Assembly (NCBI GenBank): GCA_964304625.1
Contig: OZ199838.1
Location: 13,516,001 to 13,580,000 of the forward strand
DNA: 64,000 nucleotides
DNA from: Kudoa neothunni
Lineage: Eukaryota > Cnidaria
Direction: 5' to 3'
Positions 50,500 to 62,392 of this stretch are shown one piece after another. A model generated the notes under the pieces. It was not told the origin of the DNA, searched no databases, and worked only from the letters and a program-made list of their open reading frames with translations. Position 1 is the stretch's first letter. Each line of letters starts with the position of its first letter. Both the position numbers and the translations under genes were made by a program.

Positions 50500-51240
50500 C
50501 ATTGAATAGTATAGTAGATTTCTTATATAAATTGCACAAAAAAGCCTGTAGAAGATCTTGCGGCGATAGCATCCAATTTGTTCTACTGGTTATAGTAACA
50601 ATTCTGAATGCATAAATGGCCACCCAAGAAAATTGACCATTGCTTAATTGAGGACCGAGTTTAACCATAAAGTCTCTTAAAGTAATAAATTCTATTGAAC
50701 TGAACTCTTTATTAATTTTTTAACATTTCAATCGTCCATAATAAATCTAGGTTTTTGACCCTAATATCTTTAATAAATTATAATCTACAGTATAAAAATT
50801 ATTATTTGATCCCTTTTTGAGAATATTTCTCCTGAATGAATCCAAACTTATTTTATACGAGAAAATCAATTAAACGTTATTGTTTCAGTATTTTTCAAAG
50901 CAGAAATAGGTATGAGATCAAAATTGCAAAATGTAAAAGATTTGTTGACTCTCATTAGCAAATTTTTAAACAATAGAAAAATAATAAATTTTTCTGTACA
51001 ATGTAATGGATGTGATTAATTAAAACAAAGGATTTGGAAAATTGGGGTTGGAACAGAAAAATACATAAAATCAATAATCTCCATTTTCACATAAAAACTT
51101 ATTTATAAATTATTTTTTTCTTGAAATTTTTAATTTTAATTACATAAAATAAACTTTCTTAGTTTACAGAAATAGTTTTAACTCTGATAATGATAATTAT
51201 ACATGAGAGGAGAAAAAGTAAAAGTACGTAGAATCAGTGA
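50500..51240. repeat. Dispersed repeat, copy B (inverted partner at 34080-34980)
   Basis: On the minus strand it contains a frame with LSNGQFSWVAIYAFRIVTIT followed by NWMLSPQDLLQAFLCNLYKK. On the plus strand around 50890-51070 it contains segments parallel to copy A (KIGVGTEK). It is better preserved than copy A but still broken. The family is unknown. Confidence 0.45.
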
Positions 51241-51310
51241 TTTACTATATATAACAAGTTTGTATGAAGTTGTTGATTAGATTAAAATTCCCGGCGCGCA
51301 TGCGTGCATG

Positions 51311-51766
51311 TCACGTAGAATTAAATTTTATCGTGCCAATAGTGCTTGCCGTATCATATAATGTAAGATTACTTTCATTTTCATCAATTTGAAGAATAAT
51401 ATTTGTCCCAATGACCTCTATAAAAGTGCATCGTAACATTTGGACAGATAAATAAAAAGACTACCTTCCACCTTTCCTAAATACACATTCCCATTTATGG
51501 ACAAGTAGACACCTGATTGCGCTTCGTCATACTATTCAAATCAAAAATTCATAATTTTAAAAATCCTCCATTAGATACAACTATTACATGAGCATCCATT
51601 GCACTATTGTTGTCGAAGTTTAGAGCCGACTCAACCTTCTCCCCGTTTGCAGTTGAATCTACCTCGTACACCAAAAACTCCTAACATTATCAAATTGTTA
51701 TTTAAGCCGAATTAAACAGTTTTCCAGCTAACATAATACCTCGGACCAATCACTCTCATGCGACAT
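51311..51766 (-). CDS. GTF3C6: TFIIIC subunit 6-like protein
   Basis: Four exons (51766-51740, 51680-51582, 51531-51465, 51417-51311) sum to 300 bp, 99 residues, with all phases consistent. It opens MSHESDWSEEFLVYEVDSTA. The family core is visible as SINGNVYLGKVEEVIGTNII, matching the TFIIIC_sub6 pattern of a glycine-flanked strand pair followed by GT and hydrophobics. In animals this small beta-barrel subunit joins TFIIIC, which recruits RNA polymerase III to tRNA genes. The protein is short for the family (human about 210), lacking the variable C-terminus. Its ATG is 38 bp from the NDUFA12 ATG, in divergent orientation. The family call rests on a short motif. Confidence 0.6.
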
Positions 51767-51804
51767 TGATGCTCGGTTAATCTCGTTGATTTTAAATAAA
51801 ACTA
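51767..51804. promoter_or_regulatory. 38 bp shared 5' region of a divergent gene pair
   Basis: This is all that separates the start codons of the TFIIIC6-like gene and NDUFA12. Both promoters must therefore overlap each other or the coding exons, unless untranslated leaders are absent or spliced. Confidence 0.5.
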
Positions 51805-52953
51805 ATGTCGAAGGTTGTTGCCGCATTCTACCGAATTAAACGCATATTTTTGAATCCACAATTCGAAGAACTTTTACGTAACCGAAGAGAACTCCTAAAA
51901 AGATTTCTTCTATACAAAGATCTCTGCTATGGCACGTTTGTAGGAACTGATAAGTATGGCAATCGCTACTACCAAAATCTAGAAAGTCCATACGGTAGAA
52001 ACAGATTCGTTCTCCACTACTATACAAATATGTTCTATGTGGAAGCTACAAATATCGATGTGGAATGGTTTCGATGGTTACATTACACTACAGGTTGGTT
52101 GACTGACTGGTAGACTAGAACGCGGGTTCCCAATCGTTTTTTAATTTTTTATAATTTCATTACTATTTTGGAAGCTAAATTCAAATCTATCTTAAGGTTT
52201 TATATTGACAAAGCTAAGGCTAAATTTATTTGGATATAAAATTTTAATAATATGCGCGTACGCGATAAAAAATTTAATCATAATAACTTTTATTCACAAT
52301 CCATATTCATATGTGATTTTTCAGAATATGGTATATTTAATTAATTCTTAATATATCCTTCGTTCTGAGGATCTTAGAAGATAGAGATAACTGAATATAG
52401 TCGAAACTAATGACACCAGAGTATTATGTAACATAAGATATAACAACTTTGAGCGTTTTATTAGTTTGTATCTCAAAAATTAATTACGAATAGAAGAGAT
52501 TGATAGTGGCTTGATAAATAATTTTTAAGTACTTATTGCTTAAACATTTATCGAATTTCTTCCAAAATCTTACTTGGGTTTAATATCTCTGAATAATATA
52601 ACTCCTTAGAAATACTCAATTATGTATCAAATAGCATTATGTCAAAATTTTTCCTTCATATGATTTTAATGTCATTTAATTTATCCCCGATTGAGAACCC
52701 CTGAATTAAATTAAATCGATTGTCGTATTGAATAATTTAATATGTTTCTGTGTGTAATAACATAGACATTCCACCTAAAAGCTATCACCTGAGCGGAAAA
52801 CCTTACACCAAACCCGAAGGAAATACCACTGGCACCAAATATGCATTTTATCCTTACACAACCACCCCACCTAAGGTTTTGCCATGGGAAGGAAAACCTT
52901 TACGTTCGGATTTGAGCATTGAGCTCGAAAACACCGACAGTACGAAAAAATAG
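51805..52953 (+). CDS. NDUFA12: NADH dehydrogenase subunit NDUFA12 (B17.2)
   Basis: Two exons (51805-52093, 52766-52953) give 477 bp, 158 residues. The family signature is clear: TFVGTDKYGNRYYQN, YGRNRFV, EWFRWLHYTT, DIPPKS and a C-terminal proline/tyrosine segment (PYTTTPPKVLPWEGKP). It is an accessory subunit of mitochondrial complex I, imported to the matrix side. The donor is GTTGGT. The 672 bp intron is ten times the local norm because a hAT-like miniature element fills it (52120-52704). The start is the first ATG and fits the family N-terminus. Confidence 0.94.
52120..52704. repeat. hAT-like miniature element in the NDUFA12 intron
   Basis: The left end CGCGGGTTCCCAATCG and the right end (other strand CAGGGGTTCTCAATCGGGGA) are inverted repeats of hAT type. 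Removing it would leave an intron of about 87 bp, close to the window's norm. It is non-coding. Confidence 0.55.
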
Positions 52954-53238
52954 ACCATTTATATATAAAAAACGTCTTTATATAAAAATTTGTTTGATTG
53001 CCTATTAACATGTGTGATTTTCTATGGTGTTATAATGAGTTTAATATATGTTTCATTCTTCTATTCAACAATGTGCATAATTTTGTAAAAAATTTTCAAA
53101 TAATGGTGCTATGCGCGAATGACTTTAAGGATTGTTGCATGGCTTGCAGTACTTTAACGAACCCATCTAAACAACAAATAAATGCGTGTTATATTTTTTT
53201 ATGATGCTGGATGAGTGATATACGAATAATAATAATCG

Positions 53239-56200
53239 CTAAGTACCTGCATCTTCCTTTTTAAATAATACAGTAACTTTATTCGTGCGTTTATCTTCTT
53301 GATATTTGACCACTACCAACTGAAAATTACGCATTTTTCTATAAGGAGTGTCTTCAATAGATATTATGCTAGTTATCTGGACTGTGATCTAATTATTAGA
53401 CAAATTGTGAAGGGATTGAATTGATGGGAAAGTATTACTGGGGCTGGTTCAGGTGAATAGGCCGTAGATATACGTTTCAACGAGGACTTGGCGGATAATT
53501 GAGGTAAATATTCAATAGTTTTATTCTCCACTCGAACATGAATTGGACCGTGCTTATGTTTCCCCATAATCATAGTCCCTTGGAAAAAGTGCTAAATATT
53601 CACGAATTAGAACACATACTGTATTCAAAATCAATTTTTACATGATGCTTATTAACATTTAGTAACTGGCTGAATGAGGTATCGGTGGTGTCTTCCAAAT
53701 CGTTATACTCAATGTGTAGAGTGAATACCGGTGGATCGTAATTCAACACTTTGTCATGTATATTGATGGGCACACCTTGGTTGTCTTCATGCTCGAAATA
53801 GAAAGCACTGGTCACCGGAGCACTTTGACCCCGCTTTTTGTAAAATCTAATCATCAGATCACGTAAAGTGAAATCTTTGTCTGTGAACTCAAAGGTTGAT
53901 TGACCTCTCGACCAAAATCTGAAACAATCTCAAACACTATCAAACAACGCAAACACGTTACAATATAGCATGATATTTTCCTTGAACCTCCTTGGAGGAT
54001 TTCATATTGATATCAGTTAATGGAATTGATAAGGGTCGTCCTTTATGTAGCGTTTTCAATGAGATTTCATTCATCAGCGCCTCCTTTCGCAATTGGGCCA
54101 CATTACATGATATAGCCAACTCACTAAACTGATAGTTTCCAATGTTTTTATTGTGATCTAATACTGGACAGAAACAATCATTATTTAGATATGTATTAGA
54201 CAAGATTATAATAACCTGGCATATCTTCGTCTATATCCCCATCCTCATCCAAAATGTACAAATTATAACTACTCACATTGGTTTCCTAAATAGAAAGTGT
54301 TTTAACATTCACGATGTGAACAACTTTAATATTTGATCAATACTCTCGTGCCCAATGTTTATTTAAATTCAGAATGCAAAGAAAAAATATCATCTCTATG
54401 ATGTTTTAATTTGAAGTTTTTCCCCGAAATAATTTTAAAATGTTATTGTGATTTTTGTCTAGTTAAAAATGACTAAAAAATAATTTTAATAAATTTTATT
54501 GATAGAATACGCATTCAAAAATTTGGAATAGTGCCATTTTAAACAACGTATTTTATTTTTAAGCATTATCGTAATTAATTTCATTTTTAGATTTTGGTTA
54601 GAATATAATTTTTCGTAATATAAATACATTCATATATATATATTTGAAAAGCTGGAGGATTAATTTAGAAAAGTTATATAGGGATTACTGTTGTGCATTA
54701 TCTAATAAATCATTATTTATAATTGTATAGTATACCTACTTCAACAAAAAAATAAATATAAAAACTAAATTTGTTATATCTCCATTTAAAAGCTTCAGCT
54801 TGAAATATTTTAGATAAGGAATAGTTTTGAAAATGAAGAATTGACGCACATGCACGAAAAATTTGATCGACGTAAGCATATCGATTATATTAAATCATAG
54901 TTTACAAATTAGATAATATAACAAATTTCTAATGCATTTTAAGGACAACGCGGAATTTTTACGTAGTTAAGACACATGCGAATAGGATATTTATTTAATT
55001 TTCATTTTCTCCTGTAATTTGAAGATGACTGATAAAAATTTTGTTGAGTGTTTTAGATTTATAAATCAATTAACTAACCATTTTAACATAACATATTATC
55101 CTTAGATTGCAAACAAAAAATTAGGGATTGAAAGGGTTAAATCATTGGAGCAATGCTTCCCAACCCCAAATCAGGCTCCTCTCATTATGTATGAGGAAAT
55201 AATTTTAATATTTTATTTTTAGAATTCGATCAATAAATAAATAGAAAATAAAAATCCAACTACGAGGATTATACCATAAATAGGAGAGTTATTGACTATT
55301 TTTACATTTGAATTTTATTTAGGCACTAGTTATTGACTGGGAAATTTTTAATCCCGGAAACTCCTAAAAATATTTTTATAGTTGGTCTATAAAGTTTATC
55401 TTTTATAATTCGCCAAGTTTAATTATATTCCGTCCTTAAGAGTGGTAGCCATGGGCCAAAAATAATTAAATACAGTATAAACTATACTTGCCCGGATACT
55501 ATGATCCGTGCCAACAGCCGCTTCCTTTTATTTAACTTAGGATCAAGTATTTATATAATTACATATATCAAACAAAATTTTGGTTATAACTATTAAAAAA
55601 AGATGTTGCATAAAATCTAGTTTTCAAAAAATATGTTAATAGTGAAAAAATAATCTTATCGTGTTTATTACTATCTATCTACTCAATTTAAATTGCGAAG
55701 CGACTCTATTTATATTATTTGTTTTGATTATATTGACTTATCAGTGTGTATTGGGAGAAATGTTGAGAAAACAACATCGAATCAATGTTTTCATTGAGTT
55801 GAAGATATAAAATTAATGATTTTTTTCTGAAATTATTTTCATAAAGTTAATCAATTTTTTCTAGATTTAAATTTGGGATTATCAATTAATAATAATTTTC
55901 ATAAAAATCCCAATATTATGCACAAAAATGAATATTAAATTAAAAAAATACAAATGAGAAAAATAAAATTTTAATTAAAAATTAACCTCAAAAGATAGTT
56001 TTTTCAAATGATAATCACAAACTTGACTTATTATTATTATTTGGCTCGGATTTTTTTTCGGTGTTGTCACTTAGGAATGTCCTAAATGACTTCTAACCAA
56101 TTTTTAATCGCTACATAACATTACTTTCAAATAATTTTAAAAGAATGAAATATAAAGGTTTTGTTAATGATTAAAATATGATATAGATCAAACTGTTAAA

Positions 56201-57639
56201 TGAATTTTTGATTAAGACGACTAAATTAAAGAAAATGTTAACGACTTATGTAATTATCTATCTAAAACATTCATTTATAATACATATGTGAGTATTAACA
56301 CTATAATATGAATACTTGAAATAATGTGTTAATATAAGTTTTTAATATTACATTTTCGAATTTAATTATTATTTCTTTCGTTTGTCCAGATATTGTTTGG
56401 AAACTTACGTCAAACGCTATTCGGAGAAAAATCAATATAAAATAGTTAAATGAATTTGTTGTTAATCTAAACTTATCAGTTACAACAGTATTTATTATTT
56501 TGATTGTTTTTGATGGAGCCAAATTTTTCCATATAAAGATAGATAGTAAATTTTGAGGTAACGAGAAATGATATTAACAAGGAGCACAAATAAAACTTAA
56601 TCATTAATTATTATATAAATTAATTTAAAAATTACTGTAATCGCTTTTGGATATGAAGCTTCAATTTTGTATAGAATTAATCCAATGGCAGATTTCACCG
56701 GGGTAGTTGCTATAGAGGTTGTTTATAGAAACATATGGCATATATATGATTAAATACGGCTGACGCAAATAGTTACATTTTCAACTTTTAATTCTTTATT
56801 CTAAAAAAGTTAAAAAATTTCATGTATTAATGCAACCGAATACTTCAAAAATTGAGTTTATTTTGATTGAATACGTCAACATTTTAACAACTCCAGGATT
56901 ATTCTAAAAAAATAGATGACATATGCAACCAACAAAGCCGGAAATCACTTTGATATCATATTGAATGTATTTGAGAAAAGGATTCATATTAATACCCACT
57001 TTCTCGATCAACAAAGTTAATGGAGACTTTTCACAAGAGAACGGTTTAGTGGTAGTGGTCTTATGAAGGGAAACGTCCATAGGCTTGAAATATTCTTGTC
57101 TAATTTTATCCATTTCTATAATAATTTAAAATTAAATTACAAATATAAATCTACTTGCTGAGTCATATAAAATTTTTTCATTCCATAACACAACCTTCGG
57201 TTCATTCTCTCTGTATTCATATATATCAATATATCAAGTTGAAATGGATCTAAGCGGTGGTGATACTTGGGTTTGTCATTCGTTTCTTGAACGAACGAAT
57301 TCACACTCATAAAATCTTCTTTATTGACCATATTTAACGAAGACTTTGATTCATCATTGTCACTACATCCCCATCCACGCGATAATTGTTAATTATTAAG
57401 CGAGTCTCAATGAAAATACCTTTCTGAAAATAATTCCACTGTTTCGGCAGTAGCAGGTCTGCTTCGTACTTCAACACCCTCTCCATCGAATGACGCTTTT
57501 ATGATACCTAGATTAGAACCAATTATTGTTGAGACATGATGAGGCACCAATAAAGATTCATTCTACCTGTAGTATCAACTGAAATGAGCTTGGTTCTTAT
57601 TTTTCTTTTCAAATAATTTTTTTGATCGTAACAACTCAT
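53239..57639 (-). CDS. MAPKAP1: SIN1, TORC2 subunit
   Basis: Exons placed: 57639-57567, 57507-57420, 57362-57141, 57099-56949, 56903-56844 (end uncertain), 54285-54216, 54163-53962, 53918-53620, 53578-53439, 53376-53239. Phases agree at each junction. Family landmarks in order: N-terminal IRTKLISVDTTG (SIN1 has a similar IR...DDTG start), NMNPFLKYIQYD (vertebrate NNPFNEYSKFD), the CRIM acidic core NLYILDEDGDIDEDMPVLD, a Ras-binding-like segment (FTLRDLMIRFYKK), and a C-terminal PH domain (GPIHVRVENKTIEYLP ... NFQLVVVKYQ). CRIM recruits Akt/SGK kinases to TORC2; the PH domain binds membrane. About 20 CRIM residues expected before 54285 are not found, so an exon may hide in the 2.56 kb intron. 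Confidence 0.85.
54286..56843. other. Large SIN1 intron
   Basis: 2.56 kb of AT-rich DNA in a gene whose other introns are 41-62 bp. It contains a hAT-like tip near 55148 (AATGCTTCCCAACCCC) and a short TA repeat (54633-54644). An unplaced small SIN1 exon may lie here. Confidence 0.4.
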
Positions 57640-58254
57640 AATTTTTCTTTCTCAGTTATTGATCGATTAACTAGATGTTATTTAATATAGCATTCGATAA
57701 TTATTAGATAAACAAGCTTACAAATCTTTTTACCAACCAACTTAACAGTGTTTACGGAATCGTCTCAGTTCGACATCCTCTAAGCTCTTTACATAGATTA
57801 TAGATCAGTTCTAATATTTTAATTTTAACATTGTTTGTATAAAATAATTAGTTTTTTATTAATTCGTACATATTAATGAAAATGTAGAGTTAGTTTATTT
57901 ATGTGCTTTATAACATACCGTGACTTGATAGACAAGATTGTAAAGTTACTTTGATCATAATGGTTGTTCAAACGACGATACAAACAAACTAATCACATAC
58001 TATCAATACACAGCCAGAACCTGAGTACTGATTGGGTTGAAAAAATCTATTAGTAAAATAACATGTGGATTACTCAAAGCTATAGATTGGAATAACCTGT
58101 CAAATTATATTAGATTAAATGATTGTTTTGATATGAATTTATTCCATTAAATTTTGTTCTATTTAGAATTTTCATTTATTATTAAGTAAGTGAAATTTAA
58201 AAGTAACAGTAAAATAATACTAAAATCAAGGGAGTTACAATAATAATACCTGGT

Positions 58255-58375
58255 GTAGGATCCACATAGTAGAAGGATAACGACGATGGATAGACTCATG
58301 GGAGTCTGGCAATCAGACCACGACTTAAGAGGTCTCAACTTCAAAACCAGCCTCGGTCAGACTACTGCTTTTGTG
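58255..58375 (+). repeat. tRNA-derived SINE head
   Basis: GGATAGACTCATGGGAGTCT resembles a polymerase III A box. About 45 bp on, CAACTTCAAAACCAGCC resembles a B box, with an ACTTAAGA anticodon-loop-like stretch between (leucine-type). GC content is well above the surroundings. There is no intact cloverleaf. Confidence 0.4.
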
Positions 58376-58499
58376 CTGTATTCTTTTATCCCCTGACGGA
58401 ATCTCTTTTATTAGGATGTAAGGTCGACATTGTACTTGTTGCGCCTACAATTATGATTCGGTATAATGGGATGGGTCTGTTAAGACTTTTGCTTCGTCT

Positions 58500-58978
58500 G
58501 GTCAAATTAGGAAATATTTTTTTTGTTTATAAGGTAAAACCTTACGCACAACTTATTAGGTTGTGGAACCATAGCTTTTTAAACCATCCCCATCAACGCT
58601 GTAGGCACCGCAAAATGGATGAAATCTACCTTTCACCTCTAATCCTTCTGAAGTAATTTAACCCAATACAAGTCTCGTTTCTGTGACAACCTCAAACCTT
58701 ATCCATAATGACCTTTTCCCTACAAAGATTTCAAGTCTGTTAATGCATCCCAGATGATTCAAACATCTCATTCAACCTCCTCTGTTAGATAAGACTATAA
58801 CCGCAGTTGAAAATACATTTATGGTGCAATCGCACTTTAACAACCGTGGATATTACGGGATAGAGACACTCTGACGGAAACAACAACTAACGGCAATGGG
58901 GCTTGAACCCAGTACCATCGGATATTGAATTCAGCAATTACATCACTGGGATATCTGATCTTGGCATTAGATTAGGCT
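58500..58978 (-). repeat. SINE-like element, tRNA-derived, opposite orientation
   Basis: On the minus strand a tRNA-like head (about 58978-58890) contains TGATGTAATTGCTGAATTC and then GGTACTGGGTTCAAGCCCC, a perfect B box. It is followed by a long GC-richer body. The head points toward the plus-strand head at 58255, so the two form a convergent pair about 0.5 kb apart. This is typical SINE architecture. Confidence 0.5.
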
Positions 58979-59549
58979 AAAAAATATTTCAGGCTCCACA
59001 AATCAAACGCCATTGAATTTGAAAACATGTAGTATCTAGGGTAATGATTGACCAATATGAGAGCGCCCAGAAATTCGAATTCTCTCAATATCAAAGAAAA
59101 ATAAGGCGAGGGGTCACATGTGAGGAATTTCTTAGCTTACAGGGCTCAATGATGAAGCCTGACCGGTCAGAACTTCAGCCTTATAAGTTGCATTAAGGGT
59201 CTTACAATCAGAACAACAGTAAACTTAGATTGTGGATATTTTTGTCTCACGAATGATAGTTACACGCAATCTAGATTAGATTACATTATTTGTTAACATA
59301 TCAAATTTGAATAATAAGAGATAATACATCTTAAACCATAAAACTTTCTAATATCCTTTTGAATTTTTCACCTCACAAATAATGAAAATATGATTGAAAA
59401 TTATCCATTTTATCGCGTGTTATTGAATATATTTGAAAGTTTATTGAAATGAAATAAATTTTGTTGGAAAGAATTATGATTGTTAAAGAAAACGTTTCCA
59501 TTAAAAATATCTCTAAATAAAAATTTATTTAAAAAAATATATAAACTAA

Positions 59550-59960
59550 ATGAGCCCAAGAAGCTGATTAAATTCTTCATTGGAGAGGTCCAAATCATCG
59601 CATTGTGTTTTCGTGTCTATAAATCCACTTCAAAGTGTATCAACAGAAAGCTAATTACTTTTAACCGTAGATTCCTCAAATTGGGAACTGGTTTGAGAAT
59701 AGATATTGCTTACGTTTGCTTAAAAATTTTGGATGTAGATCAACATAGAATTATAAAATAATACTCAAATCACACAGATTGACACTGGATTTTATTACAA
59801 ATAAAGAATTCGAAGTAAAATTTTCACAGTCTGAGTCGTGGCACTTTTGGAAAACGTCGATGCACTGGTTTCTGATACATGCAATATAAAAGATATGATT
59901 GCTTTTGTGTTCACGGCCAATTTTATGGCAGAACCTATATATTCAATTAGAACATTTTAA
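59550..59960 (+). CDS. Possible gene fragment, unrecognised
   Basis: A frame to 59761 contains KKLIKFFIGEVQIIALCFRV and RRFLKLGTGLRIDIAYVCLK. A second open stretch (about 59837-59960) encodes VVALLENVDALVSDTC then FTANFMAEPIYS. Both are GC-richer than the flanks. I could not splice them in phase. Loose similarity of spacing to the dispersed repeat (34/50 kb) suggests either the same family or a decayed host gene. Confidence 0.3.
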
Positions 59961-62392
59961 TGAGAGCAAGTAGGTTTTTAAGATGAATTAATTGAATAGT
60001 TAAGTTCAATAAAAACAGAAGATTTATTAATTGTCATCCAAACAAAAAAATTATTACGTAAATCAGGTTATTGGACAACATCTTGATAGTAAAATACTTT
60101 ATTTAATCGTTAAATTATAAAAATTTTTGAAACCATTAATTACATTACACAAATATTAATATATATATAAAGAATAAAAAAATTATTTTGTTAAATTTTG
60201 AAATTATATGTTTACTGCAAAGTAATGTTTAAATTAATGATAGTTGATGCATTTTGAACAAACACGATCCATTAATTAGAAAAAATAAATAAGCCAACAA
60301 TATATTGAATAAACATTGTTATTTCGTTCATATTTGGAATTTTTATTAAATCAAAACTTGAATAAGTTTACTTTAATATGAAAGAATAAAATAATACCTT
60401 TTTTTAAAAAACTAAAAAAATTCTTAATCAGCAGAGTAAATAAATGAAATCTTATATATCAAATGTTCGATAATCTCTAGGATGAACGGGTCAAATTTTC
60501 GTAACATTCATAATAATTAAGTAAAATTAGAGAGTATTCAGATTTTAATTTGATTGTTTATTTAACTGTCTTCATGACATAGGAAGAGCTGAGGAAAAGA
60601 ATCACATTCATATTTGTGAATACAATTAATCGATTAATCAAGAAAATAAATAATATCTCAGGATGTTTATCCGAAGAAGGGGAATTAATTGGAACAAAGT
60701 TATTAAACGTGTAACTTTTAGTGTAACAATAGAAAGTTTTTCTAATTTCGGAAGACAGCTTTGTTACATCCTAGAGCAGGTGATACATATGGGATAAATA
60801 AGATTAAATTTTAGAATAAGACTGAGTAATTTTGTATTTTCTTAAAGAGTTTTCAATCAACCAATATTTTAAATACTAGCAACAAATTTTTCATCGACAA
60901 CTTTGTATACACATTTAATTGATAAAAATGCCTCATCGAATCAAGAGATTTCAAGAAATTCAAAAACAATAAAATTTTATTGTGATCGTTTAGTGTATTA
61001 AGAAGAATAAATTTCGAATGTAATTAATTTATACATATAATTATAATCAAAACATAATTCTAATTTTTAAATAATTTATTAACTCCTGAAATTCCACCAT
61101 AAAGTAAACGTATTATGGTATATAATAAAAACATAGAAAAAACAACTTGTATGTGGCAAAATTAGAAATTATACATCCTTTTTGAATACAATTAATCTCA
61201 CCCTTAACATTTTTAATTGTTTCAATGTTGAAAGTTTCATATTGTTCAAAAAATACTATCATTATTCACGTAACTAGATCTTAGCGTTTTTAGTAGAAAG
61301 CTAATGGAAAAATATTTCTTTTCTAATTATGAAATATCTTATAAAAACCAACGACCGGTTTCATCTAAAGGTGAAAAAATAAATAATATATTCTATGATT
61401 GCATTATTTTAAATACCGAATGAAGTCTAAATCCTAAATAATAATATCATTAATTTATTGGATAACAGCCTTAGTAGAAACAAAAAGAACATTTCACTTC
61501 CTCGCCAAATCATACATTATCAATAAAGGGATTTAAAATTCAGATTATTCTCTCACAATTTTGCATAGTATAATCAAACAAACTGCAATTAGTAAAATAT
61601 TTTTTTAACTTGATAAAAATTTAACCGAGAAAGAACTTGGTGTAAAGAAACCTTTAAATTTTCTAAATGAAACTATTTAAAAGATTATTAAAGGGTTTTC
61701 AGCGAATGATAAAAAATCAACACCATATTACTGACATGATTATCAAAGAAGGTATCGTGAAATTTGGTCCAGCCCCATAATCGTATTCTTCATAAAAAAA
61801 ATTTATGTTAAAACTTTTACAAATTATTTTTTAGGAAGGGTAATTGTCAAAATATAATAAAGCCAATCATTATAAGACTTAAAAAGATTTTCAGGAACGT
61901 TAATTTTGGTGGGTTTTCGCGAGGATAGGGATATTCATCTTCTGATGGGAATCCAAAAATTTACAAAGTTGTTAAACCACCTCATCTGATAACCAGCTAT
62001 TAATTAATCACATAGGATAAAGAAATAAACACTGTAAAAACTATAATGATATTTTGTTGTTAACCCAAATGTCAAAACAATGAAAGTTTACATTATTGCT
62101 ACTAAAAATAGGCGACTGATTAAATTATTACTAAACAAATAAAATATTTATATTTCATCCAAATAGAGTTAAACAAAAGTTTTCTAATTACGAGAAAATA
62201 GGACATGATAATAATCTTACTGAACCAGATTATTTAGTATTGGTTTATGCAATAATTCGTAATACTCTCAATATTCGTCCATTAATATTATGCATATTTT
62301 AGAGTATTATTTAGAAATAATTTTCTGAGTAGAAGAAATTAAAAACCATAAATATTTTAATTTAATTGGGGAGCAAGAATTGTCAAAAATAC
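59961..62392. other. AT-rich spacer 3' of PrimPol exons
   Basis: I looked here for the missing PrimPol C-terminal exons (IGR.HKSN motif and zinc ligands) on the minus strand and did not find them. No other gene is supported. Confidence 0.4.

Larger units (their letters stand above)
49206..51310. other. Region with one unknown gene end, a hexamer array and a dispersed repeat
   Basis: It holds the coding exon at 49290-49558, pogo-like sequence at about 49780-49870, a short TATCGY-type tandem array at 49982-50037, and the dispersed repeat copy B at 50500-51240. Confidence 0.4.
57640..59479. other. SIN1 upstream region and SINE-like sequence
   Basis: 57640-58230 is unassigned AT-rich DNA. 58235-58980 carries the tRNA-like sequences listed separately. 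58980-59480 shows nothing definite. Confidence 0.4.

Noticed and set aside
51295-51307. CGCGCATGCGTGC, a good match to the NRF-1 site, near NDUFA12
   Set aside because: It lies about 500 bp upstream and beyond the stop codon of the intervening TFIIIC6-like gene, so it is unlikely to drive NDUFA12. A single motif of this kind can occur by chance.
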